This document shows, one piece after another, positions 1 through 5,392 of a stretch of DNA of 5,392 nucleotides. Each line of letters begins with the position of its first letter. The first letter of the stretch is position 1. Both the position numbers and the translations under genes were made by a program. The DNA comes from Pseudomonadota bacterium (GTDB taxonomy: Bacteria > Pseudomonadota > Gammaproteobacteria > Xanthomonadales > Xanthomonadaceae), in assembly GCA_023391775.1 (NCBI GenBank), contig JAEWAG010000383.1, forward strand, positions 1 to 5,392, given 5' to 3'. The notes beneath the pieces were generated by a model, which saw only the letters and a program-made list of their open reading frames with translations, had not been told where the DNA came from and made no database searches.

Positions 1-539
1 GTGATGAACTGCACGCCGGGCACGGTATCGGCGAAGGCGAGGAAGTTGCGGGTGTTCTGCGGCAGCGCCTCGATCTGCCGCTGGCTGACGTAGCTGGCCA
101 CTTCGGAGGTGCGGGTCTCCACCAGCGACTGCGCGGTGACCTGCACCGTGTCCATGGTGGTGGCTTCGGCGCCGGCCGCGGTTTCGGGCAGGCCGCCCAC
201 GGCCAGGTCGACGGTCGCGGTCTGGCCGACCTGGACCGTCAGTTCGCGGGTCGCGCTCTGTCCGCCGGCCTCCACCTCCACCCGGTAGGTGCCCGGCGGC
301 AGGCCGGCCAGGGTGTAGCGCCCTTCGGGCGAGACCTGGACCGAGCGGCGCAGGCCGGTGGCGGTGTTGACCGCGGTGACGCTCGCACCGGCGGCCGGCG
401 CGGAGTCTGCGTTGACCTGGCCACGGATGGTGGCGCCGGCGCTCTGGGCGAGCGCGTTACCGCTGCCCAGCACCAGGCAGGCGGCCAATGCGGCGCCGAG
501 GGCGTTCTTCGCGTGACGGTTGGATCCAGGGCGTTTCAT
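1..539 (-). CDS. TonB-dependent outer-membrane receptor, N-terminal part (runs off the window)
   Basis: Only the first 179 codons are present; the frame is open to the window edge, so the plug is incomplete and the beta-barrel is missing. Residues 1-31 form a signal peptide: basic MKRPGSNRHAK, a hydrophobic stretch around ALAACLVLG, and a likely cleavage after ALA (29-31). Residues about 36-115 read as a carboxypeptidase-regulatory-like beta-sandwich (GATIRGQV, then EGRYTLAGLPPGTYRVEVE), as in Oar-like receptors. A TonB-box-like DTVQVTA lies at 130-136, followed by the start of the plug (ISQ-type helix, then EALPQNTRNF and ADTVPGVQF). Such receptors take up scarce ligands such as sugars, siderophores or peptides across the outer membrane using TonB-ExbBD energy. 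The start is backed by GGGAGGG at 546-552, 6 nt upstream. The gene begins 38 nt after the LacI-family regulator on the same strand, so a regulated, probably carbohydrate, substrate is inferred. The family call is firm; the substrate is unknown. Confidence 0.92.
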   Translation of the reverse strand, partial: MKRPGSNRHAKNALGAALAACLVLGSGNALAQSAGATIRGQVNADSAPAAGASVTAVNTATGLRRSVQVSPEGRYTLAGLPPGTYRVEVEAGGQSATRELTVQVGQTATVDLAVGGLPETAAGAEATTMDTVQVTAQSLVETRTSEVASYVSQRQIEALPQNTRNFLAFADTVPGVQFI

Positions 540-577
540 GCGGTTCCCTCCCAGCAAGATGGATGAGCCCGTTGGAT

Positions 578-1648
578 TCAGGCTGTCTTGTTCTTCCCCG
601 GAGGAGCCGGCCGCACATCGCCGGTGGAGCCGCCGCAGGACGCACGTACCACCAGTTCCGGCGCGATCACCTGGCGGTCTGCAACGTCGTCCTGGTCGCC
701 GGTCGCGCCCTCCGCGCCACCTTCGATCTGCGCAAGCAGGCGTTCCACTGCACGCCCTCCGAGTTCGGCGATACTCACTCGCATCGTGGTCAAGGAGGGG
801 TGAACGAAACGCACCAGCGGGATATCGTCGAAACCCGCCAGCGCCACGTCGCCTGGCACGCGCACACCGGCCTGCGCGAAGGCGTACAGACAGCCCAGCG
901 CCATCATGTCGTTGGCGGCAAACACCGCATCCGGCAGCGCGCCCGCGGCCAGGATGGCGTTGCCGGCGGCATTGCCCGAGGCTTCGTCGAAGTCGCCGGG
1001 ATACTCGCCCGGCACCGCATCGGCCTGGGCAGCCATCGCCTCGCGGAAGCCACGCAGGCGCTCGCGCGCGTCGTGGTTGAGCGTCGGGCCGGCGATGAAG
1101 GCGATGCGCCGGTGGCCCTGCGCCAGCAGGTGGCGGGTCATGGCCATCGCACCGGCATGGTCGTCGATCTCCAGCGCCGGCCACTGCGGGGTGGACTGGC
1201 GCGTGTTCACCAGCACCGTCGGCACCGGCGGCAGGTTCTCCTCCAGGAAGCCGGGCTGCTCGGCGAACGGCGACATCACCAGCAGGCCGTCGACCCGGCC
1301 GCGCATGGCGCGCAGCGCGGCGGCCTGCTGCTGCGGGTCGCCGTGGTAACTGGACAGCAGCATGTGCCGGCGGTGCGTACGCGCGACCGCGCCGATGCCG
1401 CGGATCAGTTCGGAGAAGAACTCGCCGTGCAGGTCCGGCAGGACCACGCCCAGGGTCTGGGTGCTCCGGCTGCTGAGGCTGCGTGCCGCGCCGTGCGGGC
1501 TGTAGCGCAGACGCTGCGCCACCTCGTAGACCAGCCGGCGCACCGGCTCGGCGACGTTGGCGTGGCCGTTGAGCGCACGCGAGACCGTTGCCACCGACAC
1601 CCCGGCCTCACGGGCGACGTCGCGGATCGTGACCGCCTGACGCTCCAT
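578..1648 (-). CDS. LacI/GalR-family transcriptional repressor
   Basis: This 356-aa protein has the usual family length and layout. Residues 8-27 (IRDVAREAGVSVATVSRALN) are the helix-turn-helix. The hinge helix is around 53-62 (GAARSLSSRS), with Leu58 at the place of the minor-groove leucine. From about residue 65 (TLGVVLPDL) it continues as a periplasmic-binding-protein-like sensor: GHRRIAFIAGP, then FAANDMMALG, then GDVALAGFDDIPL, then HPSLTTMRVS, ending in PELVVRASC. Family members bind a palindromic operator as dimers and respond to a small ligand, usually a sugar. Recognition-helix residues Val19-Ala20 match those of E. coli GalR (VSVATVSRVIN), which fits the nearby TGTAAGCGGTTCCA operator candidate. 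The start is well supported by AGGAGG at 1655-1660, 6 nt upstream. The TonB-dependent receptor gene follows after 38 nt, so this is probably its local regulator. The inducer cannot be predicted, and the last about 16 residues are an unconserved polar tail. Confidence 0.95.
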   Translation of the reverse strand: MERQAVTIRDVAREAGVSVATVSRALNGHANVAEPVRRLVYEVAQRLRYSPHGAARSLSSRSTQTLGVVLPDLHGEFFSELIRGIGAVARTHRRHMLLSSYHGDPQQQAAALRAMRGRVDGLLVMSPFAEQPGFLEENLPPVPTVLVNTRQSTPQWPALEIDDHAGAMAMTRHLLAQGHRRIAFIAGPTLNHDARERLRGFREAMAAQADAVPGEYPGDFDEASGNAAGNAILAAGALPDAVFAANDMMALGCLYAFAQAGVRVPGDVALAGFDDIPLVRFVHPSLTTMRVSIAELGGRAVERLLAQIEGGAEGATGDQDDVADRQVIAPELVVRASCGGSTGDVRPAPPGKNKTA

Positions 1649-1654
1649 CTCCAG

Positions 1655-1660
1655 CCTCCT
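1655..1660 (-). promoter_or_regulatory. Ribosome binding site of the LacI-family gene
   Basis: AGGAGG on the minus strand, 6 nt before the ATG at 1648, is a full match to the anti-Shine-Dalgarno core. It fixes this start. Confidence 0.8.
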
Positions 1661-1686
1661 GGCCCCGCAGGGGCCGCACGGGGCGG

Positions 1687-1715
1687 AATGTAAGCGGTTC
1701 CAGATGGGCCGCCAA
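1687..1715 (-). promoter_or_regulatory. Predicted sigma70-type promoter of the LacI-family regulator/receptor operon
   Basis: On the minus strand a -35 element TTGGCG (1715-1710) is followed by exactly 17 nt and a -10 element TACATT (1692-1687). Each matches the consensus at 4 of 6 positions, notable in such GC-rich DNA. The inferred transcription start is near 1680, giving a leader of about 32 nt before the ATG at 1648 that contains the AGGAGG site. The operator candidate at 1689-1702 overlaps the -10 box and spacer, so a bound repressor would block RNA polymerase. This is a pattern call with no experimental support. Confidence 0.5.
1689..1702. promoter_or_regulatory. LacI/GalR-type operator candidate
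   Basis: The plus strand reads TGTAAGCGGTTCCA. It matches every fixed position of TGNAANCGNTTNCA, the pattern shared by GalR-type operators and Bacillus cre sites, with the central CG typical of the family. The half-sites TGTAAGC and TGGAACC (reverse complement of the right half) agree at 5 of 7 bases. The site lies 41-54 bp upstream of the LacI-family start codon and overlaps the predicted -10 element. The gene's own product has GalR-like recognition residues (Val-Ala), so negative autoregulation is the simplest reading. Confidence 0.65.
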
Positions 1716-1751
1716 GGCGGTCACGCCGGGGCCGCTCAGCGGGCGGACAGG

Positions 1752-2051
1752 TCAGCGCAGCACCGGCAGGAACGGCCTGACGTCGGTTCTCGCGTACACG
1801 GCGGCGGCGACGTACGGGTCGGCGTCGGCCCAGGCCCGCGCCTCTTCCAGCGAGTCGAACGCGGCGATCACCACACTGCCGCTGAAGCCCGCCGGACCCG
1901 GGTCCTCGGCGTCGACCGCCGGGCACGGTCCGGCCACCAGCAGCCGTCCGGCCTCCTGCAGGGCCTGCAACCGGGCCAGGTGGGCCGGGCGCGCCTCGCG
2001 CCGCCGTGCCAGGCTGCCCTCTGCGTCATGTCCTTCAATCACGTACCACAT
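1752..2051 (-). CDS. yciI: YciI-family protein
   Basis: The 99-aa product has the same length class as E. coli YciI and resembles it throughout: MWYVIEGHD at the start, [12 protein letters not shown] (20-31), [15 protein letters not shown] (33-47), [17 protein letters not shown] in the middle, then [16 protein letters not shown] and a closing DVRPF. It is a small cytoplasmic ferredoxin-like alpha/beta protein. The family carries a conserved His and Asp suspected to form an active site (here His24 and a nearby Asp), but its reaction is not established. I chose the ATG at 2051 rather than the in-frame ATG at 2126: AGGAGGG sits 9 nt before it and the family fold begins exactly at MWYVI. The 25 residues that the upstream start would add are unlike the family. 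The gene lies 103 nt upstream of the LacI-family gene on the same strand and is divergent from scpA. A promoter in that gap suggests it is not strictly part of the regulator operon. Confidence 0.93.
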   Translation of the reverse strand: MWYVIEGHDAEGSLARRREARPAHLARLQALQEAGRLLVAGPCPAVDAEDPGPAGFSGSVVIAAFDSLEEARAWADADPYVAAAVYARTDVRPFLPVLR

Positions 2052-2060
2052 CGGTGCGTA

Positions 2061-2067
2061 CCCTCCT
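2061..2067 (-). promoter_or_regulatory. Ribosome binding site that decides the yciI start
   Basis: AGGAGGG on the minus strand, 9 nt upstream of the ATG at 2051. No comparable site precedes the alternative in-frame ATG at 2126, so this favours the 99-aa form. Confidence 0.75.
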
Positions 2068-2132
2068 GCCTGCGGGGAGCGGACAGTATCGGCGGCCTGT
2101 ACGGCCCGTGGCACGAGGCTGGACACGCCGGC

Positions 2133-2146
2133 GGCCAGCGCTTACC
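2133..2146. promoter_or_regulatory. Second LacI-type operator-like dyad, upstream of yciI
   Basis: The minus strand reads GGTAAGCGCTGGCC, an imperfect dyad centred on AGCGCT, with half-sites agreeing at 5 of 7 positions. It shares GTAAGCG and 9 of 14 positions with the operator candidate at 1689-1702. It lies 82-95 bp upstream of the yciI start, where a repressor or a looping partner could act. The outer TG...CA bases of the stronger site are not kept and GC-rich DNA produces such dyads by chance, so this is tentative. Confidence 0.3.
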
Positions 2147-2460
2147 CTTGGCCCCACATGCGGCCGTGAACCAGCGGCCCGTCGGCTCCAGACTGCAAGG
2201 GCGATGGCCCACAGGGGAATCCGGGCGCGCCATCCGCGACACCCGGCCGCCCGACGACCGATCCGCTGACCGCGTACCGCCACACGCAGACGACCTCCCC
2301 GGCATCCGGCCGTCGACCGACGCGCCAGGGCCTGTATTGATGTGCTTGAAGCGGCGCCCGTCCCGTATGCCACGGCGACGTCCGCCATCCGCAGTAGCAC
2401 TGCGCACCCGCTGTCCCGGTGCGTCGCGTGCGCCCCATCCGGGCATGGCTTTCCGAGCAG

Positions 2461-3375
2461 ATGAGTTCCCAATCCGCGCCTGACGCGACCCTGCAAACAT
2501 CGACGCCGTCCGCCCCGCAGCAGCAGGAGATGCCGCTGGCGGTGGTGCATGGGCAGCCGCTGCTGCAGATCCCGCAGGACCTGTACATCCCGCCGGATGC
2601 GCTGGAAGTCATCCTCGACGCCTTCGAAGGCCCGCTGGACCTGCTGCTGTACCTGATCCGCCGCCAGAACCTGGACATCCTGGACATCCCCGTGGCCGAG
2701 ATCACCCGGCAGTACGTGGACTACATCAACGTCATGCAGGACCTGCGCTTCGAGTTGGCGGCCGAGTACCTGGTGATGGCCGCGATCCTGGCCGAGGTGA
2801 AGTCGCGGATGCTGCTGCCGCGGCCGGTGAGCGAGGAAGGCGACGAGGCCGACCCGCGCGCCGAGCTGGTGCGGCGCCTGCAGGAGTACGAACGCTTCAA
2901 GCAGGCCGCCGAGGACATCGACGGGCTGCCGCGGATGGAGCGCGACACCCTGCCGGTGCAGGCCCACGTGCCGGACCGCCAGGCGATCCGCGTGCCGCCG
3001 CCGGTGGACCTGCGCGAGATGCTGATGGCGCTCAACGACGTGCTGCGCCGGGCCGAGCTGTTCAGCGGCCACGCGATCCGGCGCGAGGCGCTGAGCGTGC
3101 GCCAGCGCATGGGCGAGGTGCTGCAGCGGCTGGACGACGGTCGCTTCCACCGCTTCGAATCGCTGTTCACCGCCGAGGAAGGCCGCCTCGGCGTGCTGGT
3201 GACCTTCCTGTCGCTGCTGGAACTGGCCAAGGAGCAGCTGCTGGACATCGTCCAGGACGCTCCGCTGGCGCCGATCTACGTCAAGTCTCTGGCGATCGGC
3301 AATACCAATGCCCCGCTGCAGTTCCACAGCGAGTTCGACGAGGGCGACCCCGGCGCCGAGCCGGCGGTGGAATGA
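2461..3375 (+). CDS. scpA: ScpA, kleisin subunit of the SMC-ScpAB chromosome condensation complex
   Basis: The 304-aa product is a bacterial kleisin. Residues 52-89 hold the hallmark N-terminal motif: LDAFEGPLDLLLYLIRRQ, then LDILDIPVAEITRQYVDYI, followed by a helical stretch (ELAAEYLVMAAILAEVKSRM). In the family this part binds the SMC neck. The middle (RRLQEYERFKQAAEDI onward) is the charged linker that contacts ScpB. The C-terminal winged-helix part (GVLVTFLSLLELAKEQLLDIVQ) binds the SMC head. The complex acts on the nucleoid in chromosome compaction and segregation. The ATG at 2461 is preferred; an in-frame GTG at 2419 would add 14 Arg-rich residues, and the ATG at 2530 would delete part of the extension. 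The Shine-Dalgarno site is poor (only GAG four bases before the ATG). A 45-residue N-terminal extension rich in Gln/Pro/Thr precedes the kleisin motif; I recall similar extensions in xanthomonads. scpB follows after 37 nt. Confidence 0.95.
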   Translation: MSSQSAPDATLQTSTPSAPQQQEMPLAVVHGQPLLQIPQDLYIPPDALEVILDAFEGPLDLLLYLIRRQNLDILDIPVAEITRQYVDYINVMQDLRFELAAEYLVMAAILAEVKSRMLLPRPVSEEGDEADPRAELVRRLQEYERFKQAAEDIDGLPRMERDTLPVQAHVPDRQAIRVPPPVDLREMLMALNDVLRRAELFSGHAIRREALSVRQRMGEVLQRLDDGRFHRFESLFTAEEGRLGVLVTFLSLLELAKEQLLDIVQDAPLAPIYVKSLAIGNTNAPLQFHSEFDEGDPGAEPAVE

Positions 3376-3412
3376 GCCGCAACACCTTTCTTCAACCGAC
3401 CCTGCGAGATCC

Positions 3413-4210
3413 ATGGACCAGGCGCTGATCAACCGCATCGTCGAGGCTGCCCTGCTGGCGGCCAACCAGCCGCTGCCGCTGGCGCAGCTGCACGGGCTGT
3501 TCCCGGAGGACGAGCCGGCCCCGCCGGGCAGCGTCGAAGCGGCGCTGGAACAGCTGCGCGAGGCCTGCGCCGGGCGCGGCGTGGAGCTGGTCGAGGTGGC
3601 CTCCGGTTTCCGCTACCAGGTCAGGGCCGACGTCCACCCCTGGGTGGCGCGGCTGTGGACCGAGCGCAAGACCCGCTACACCCGCGCCACGCTCGAGACC
3701 CTGGCCCTGATCGCCTACCGCCAGCCGATCACCCGCGGCGAGATCGAGCAGGTGCGTGGCGTGGCGGTGAGCAGCAGCATCATCCAGGCGCTGGAGGAGC
3801 GCGAGTGGATCCGCGTGGTCGGCCACCGCGACGTGCCGGGCCGCCCCGCCCTGTACGGCACCACCAAACTGTTCCTGGACTACTTCGGACTCAAGCGGCT
3901 GGACGAACTGCCGCCATTGTCCGAACTGAAGGACATCGGCGAGCTGGAGCCCCAGCTGCCGCTGGATCCGGATGCGGCCCCGGCCGCCGCCGGCATCGCC
4001 TCCGCCGCAGCCCCGTCCACGGACGGCGCCGCCGGCCCGGGCGATGCGACCGCACCCGACGGCGAAGCCGCCACCCCTGCCCCCGCCGCGACGGCGGAGG
4101 GCGAACCGGCCGAGGCCGGTGACACCGACTCCCCGGATGCCGAGCTGGCATCCGGTCCCGCAACCCAGGCCACGGACGATACCGATGGCCGGAGCACGAC
4201 CCATGACTGA
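3413..4210 (+). CDS. scpB: ScpB, winged-helix subunit of the SMC-ScpAB complex
   Basis: The 265-aa product has the ScpB fold in residues 1-180: a first winged helix (INRIVEAALLAANQPLPL at 6-23, then GVELVEVASGFRYQVR) and a second one with the family signature. That signature is TLETLALIAYRQPITRGEIE (93-112), VRGVAVSSSIIQALEERE (114-131), then RDVPGRPALYGTTKLFLDYFG (139-159). ScpB dimers clamp the ScpA linker and tune SMC activity. The ATG at 3413 starts exactly where homology begins; the frame is open further upstream but only inside scpA. The local ribosome site is weak, so coupling to scpA translation is plausible. Residues about 185-265 are an Ala/Pro/Thr/Gly tail with about 17 Asp/Glu and one Arg, surely disordered and much longer than in short ScpB proteins. 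The stop codon overlaps the rluB start. Confidence 0.95.
   Translation: MDQALINRIVEAALLAANQPLPLAQLHGLFPEDEPAPPGSVEAALEQLREACAGRGVELVEVASGFRYQVRADVHPWVARLWTERKTRYTRATLETLALIAYRQPITRGEIEQVRGVAVSSSIIQALEEREWIRVVGHRDVPGRPALYGTTKLFLDYFGLKRLDELPPLSELKDIGELEPQLPLDPDAAPAAAGIASAAAPSTDGAAGPGDATAPDGEAATPAPAATAEGEPAEAGDTDSPDAELASGPATQATDDTDGRSTTHD
4191..4194 (+). promoter_or_regulatory. Ribosome binding site of rluB inside scpB
   Basis: GGAG lies 8 nt before the rluB ATG at 4203, inside the end of scpB. Together with the 8-nt ORF overlap (ATGACTGA), it suggests translational coupling, with ribosomes ending scpB re-starting on rluB. Confidence 0.6.
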
Positions 4211-5392
4211 TTCAACCCCACGCAAGACCCTCGGCAAGCTTTCGCTCAAGCGCAACGAGGACGCCGCCCCCGCCGCCGCCCGGATCGAGGAGCGCCTGCA
4301 CAAGGTGCTCGCCCAGGCCGGCCTCGGCTCCCGCCGCGCGCTGGAGCAGCGCATCGCCGACGGCCTGGTGAAGGTCAACGGCGAAGTCGCCCAGGTCGGC
4401 CAGAGCGTCCGCAGCGGCGACCGCGTCGAGCTGGACGGCCGCGCCTTCGTCGCCTCGGCCCTGACCGAGCCGGCGCGCGTGCTGGTCTACAACAAGCCCG
4501 AGGGCGAGGTCACCACCCGCGAGGATCCTGAAGGCCGCCCGACCGTGTTCGACTCGCTGCCGCGCCTGAAGGGTGCGCGCTGGATCGCCATCGGCCGCCT
4601 GGACATCAACACCACCGGCCTGCTGCTGCTGACCACCGACGGCGAGATCGCCAACGCGATGATGCACCCGTCCTACGAGGTCGAGCGCGAATACGTGGTG
4701 CGCGTGCGCGCCCCGGAAGGCCAGGAGACCGTGCCGGACAACATCGTCGACCGCCTCGCCCGCGGCGTCGCGCTGGAGGACGGCCCGGCCAAGTTCGACC
4801 AGATCGAGCGCATCGGCGGCACCGACTCCCACGACTGGTTCAAGGTCGTGGTCAAGGAGGGCCGCAACCGCGAAGTGCGCCGCCTGTGGGAGTCGCAGGG
4901 CTGCCAGGTCAGCCGCCTCAAGCGCGTGCGCTACGGCAAGGTCAGCCTGCCGCGCGAGCTGCTGCGCGGACAGTCGCAGGAGCTGCCGGTCGAGCAGGTC
5001 GACGCGCTGCGCACCGAGCTCAAGCTCGAGGACACCTCCGCCTCCACCCTGACCCTGCAGCCGGTGATCGGCCAGCGTCGCGCGGCCAAGACCACGATGC
5101 GCGTGGGCCAGGGCGGCCAGGCGTACGTCAACGGCCACAACACCGCCGATGAGGGCCGCGAGCTGCGCCGCTTCGACCACGTGCGCGAGGACCGTCGTGG
5201 TGGCCGTGGTGGCAAGAAGCCGCACGGCGGCCTGACCGTCAGCGGCGAGATGGCGGCCAAGCAGTCGCAAAAGCCATTCAAGCAGCGCAAGCAGAAGGAC
5301 CACAACCAGCTGCCGGACGGCAACCCGGCCGCGTTCCGCACCTGGTACGTGCCCGATGGCGTGGGCACCGGCCCCAGCGGCCACCGCAACGC
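4203..5392 (+). CDS. rluB: RluB, 23S rRNA pseudouridine synthase (3' end beyond the window)
   Basis: 396 codons are present with no stop. Residues about 28-85 are an S4 RNA-binding domain (RIEERLHKVLAQAGLGSRRA, then VKVNGEVAQVG). The RsuA/RluB-type catalytic domain follows: VYNKPEGEVTTREDPEGRP (95-113), RWIAIGRLDINTTGLLLLTT (126-145) with the catalytic Asp134, and KEGRNREVRR (218-227), then VSRLKRVRYG. In E. coli RluB makes one pseudouridine in domain V of 23S rRNA (U2605). The PTVFDSLP and HPSYEVEREY strings favour RluB over RsuA, RluE or RluF. The E. coli protein is 291 aa; here a tail from about residue 278 is rich in Arg, Lys, Gly and Gln (RRGGRGGKK, then KPFKQRKQK) and is probably disordered and RNA-binding. 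The start overlaps the scpB stop by 8 nt, which places it in the scpAB operon. Confidence 0.93.
   Translation, partial: MTDSTPRKTLGKLSLKRNEDAAPAAARIEERLHKVLAQAGLGSRRALEQRIADGLVKVNGEVAQVGQSVRSGDRVELDGRAFVASALTEPARVLVYNKPEGEVTTREDPEGRPTVFDSLPRLKGARWIAIGRLDINTTGLLLLTTDGEIANAMMHPSYEVEREYVVRVRAPEGQETVPDNIVDRLARGVALEDGPAKFDQIERIGGTDSHDWFKVVVKEGRNREVRRLWESQGCQVSRLKRVRYGKVSLPRELLRGQSQELPVEQVDALRTELKLEDTSASTLTLQPVIGQRRAAKTTMRVGQGGQAYVNGHNTADEGRELRRFDHVREDRRGGRGGKKPHGGLTVSGEMAAKQSQKPFKQRKQKDHNQLPDGNPAAFRTWYVPDGVGTGPSGHRN

Larger units (their letters stand above)
2052..2460. other. Non-coding divergent region between yciI and scpA
   Basis: No gene is supported in these 409 nt. Reading frames crossing it give Arg/Pro/Gly-rich proteins with no family features, and no tRNA or other structured RNA is recognised. 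It contains the yciI ribosome binding site (2061-2067), the operator-like dyad (2133-2146) and a locally AT-richer patch at about 2333-2350 (TGTATTGATGTGCTTGAA). The best scpA promoter I can offer is TCGACC (2313-2318), a 16-nt gap, then TATTGA (2335-2340) with an upstream TG. It is weak (4/6 and 3/6) and would leave a leader of over 100 nt. No terminator-like hairpin with a T run is seen. Confidence 0.5.

Noticed and set aside
1661..1675. A GGCCCC-GCA-GGGGCC hairpin just upstream of the regulator's ribosome site
   Set aside because: It has six pairs with a three-base loop and could fold in the leader, but such short G/C dyads are common here and nothing shows regulation.
488..1693. A 401-codon open frame on the plus strand antisense to the LacI-family gene
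   Set aside because: It is the complement of a clear, full-length LacI-family gene. Its translation is Arg/His/Gly-rich without domain features, as expected from high G/C at third codon positions.
1707..1722. A CCGCC-AA-GGCGG inverted repeat between yciI and the LacI-family gene, considered as a yciI terminator
   Set aside because: The loop would be only two bases and no T run follows in either direction. It overlaps the predicted -35 box, so it is not a convincing terminator.
1752..2126. A longer YciI starting at the ATG at 2126 (124 aa)
   Set aside because: The 25 added residues are unlike the family, and the strong AGGAGGG lies before the ATG at 2051 instead.
2419..2460. An upstream GTG start for ScpA
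   Set aside because: It would add 14 Arg-rich residues with no ribosome site in front; the ATG at 2461 fits better, although its own site is weak.
2035..3465. A 476-codon minus-strand open frame across scpA and the intergenic region
   Set aside because: It is the complement of ScpA, rich in Gln/His/Arg repeats with no recognisable domain. It arises from codon bias on the opposite strand.
4212..5384. A 390-codon open frame on the minus strand antisense to rluB
   Set aside because: It is an Ala/Leu/His-rich shadow of rluB, which has all its catalytic motifs. No ribosome site or family resemblance supports it.
1..5392. Search for CRISPR arrays, tRNA/rRNA genes, insertion sequences, attachment sites, toxin-antitoxin or defence genes
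   Set aside because: No repeated spacer-like units, cloverleaf sequences, transposase or integrase motifs or terminal inverted repeats were seen; all sizeable genes have known families.

Overview
The window is very GC-rich (about 70 %, with strong G/C at third codon positions). It most resembles a gammaproteobacterial chromosome of the Xanthomonadaceae/Lysobacteraceae (Xanthomonas, Stenotrophomonas, Lysobacter, Luteimonas, Pseudoxanthomonas type). Three things point there: the ScpA N-terminal region (PQQQEMPLAVVHGQP...), the scpA-scpB-rluB order with long tails on ScpB and RluB, and a LacI regulator directly upstream of a TonB-dependent receptor. The genus cannot be fixed from this sequence alone.

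Left half (1-2051), all on the minus strand. Read 5' to 3', it holds a YciI-family protein (2051-1752), a LacI/GalR-family regulator (1648-578) and the first 179 codons of a TonB-dependent outer-membrane receptor (539-1, cut by the window edge). The regulator and receptor are only 38 nt apart and look co-transcribed. This is the layout of a nutrient-uptake locus, probably for a carbohydrate, but the substrate cannot be read here. In front of the regulator gene is a sigma70-like promoter (TTGGCG-17 nt-TACATT). It overlaps a 14-bp site, TGTAAGCGGTTCCA, that fits the GalR/CcpA-type pattern TGNAANCGNTTNCA. The regulator carries the same two recognition-helix residues (Val-Ala) as E. coli GalR, whose operators have this pattern. 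Autoregulated repression of the regulator-receptor operon is therefore the simplest reading.

Middle (2052-2460). This 409-nt divergent non-coding region lies between yciI and scpA. It holds the yciI ribosome binding site and a second operator-like dyad (GGTAAGCGCTGGCC on the minus strand). No protein or RNA gene is evident, and no strong scpA promoter is visible.

Right half (2461-5392), plus strand. This is a compact housekeeping operon: scpA, then scpB 37 nt later, then rluB, which overlaps scpB by 8 nt and runs off the window. ScpA and ScpB are the kleisin and winged-helix partners of the SMC chromosome-condensing complex. RluB is a 23S rRNA pseudouridine synthase. ScpB ends in a strongly acidic Ala/Pro-rich tail and RluB in a basic Arg/Lys/Gly tail.

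I see no CRISPR array, tRNA, rRNA, insertion sequence, integrase or defence gene, and no convincing sign of an unknown system. The most informative signal beyond the genes is the regulatory DNA around the LacI-family gene.
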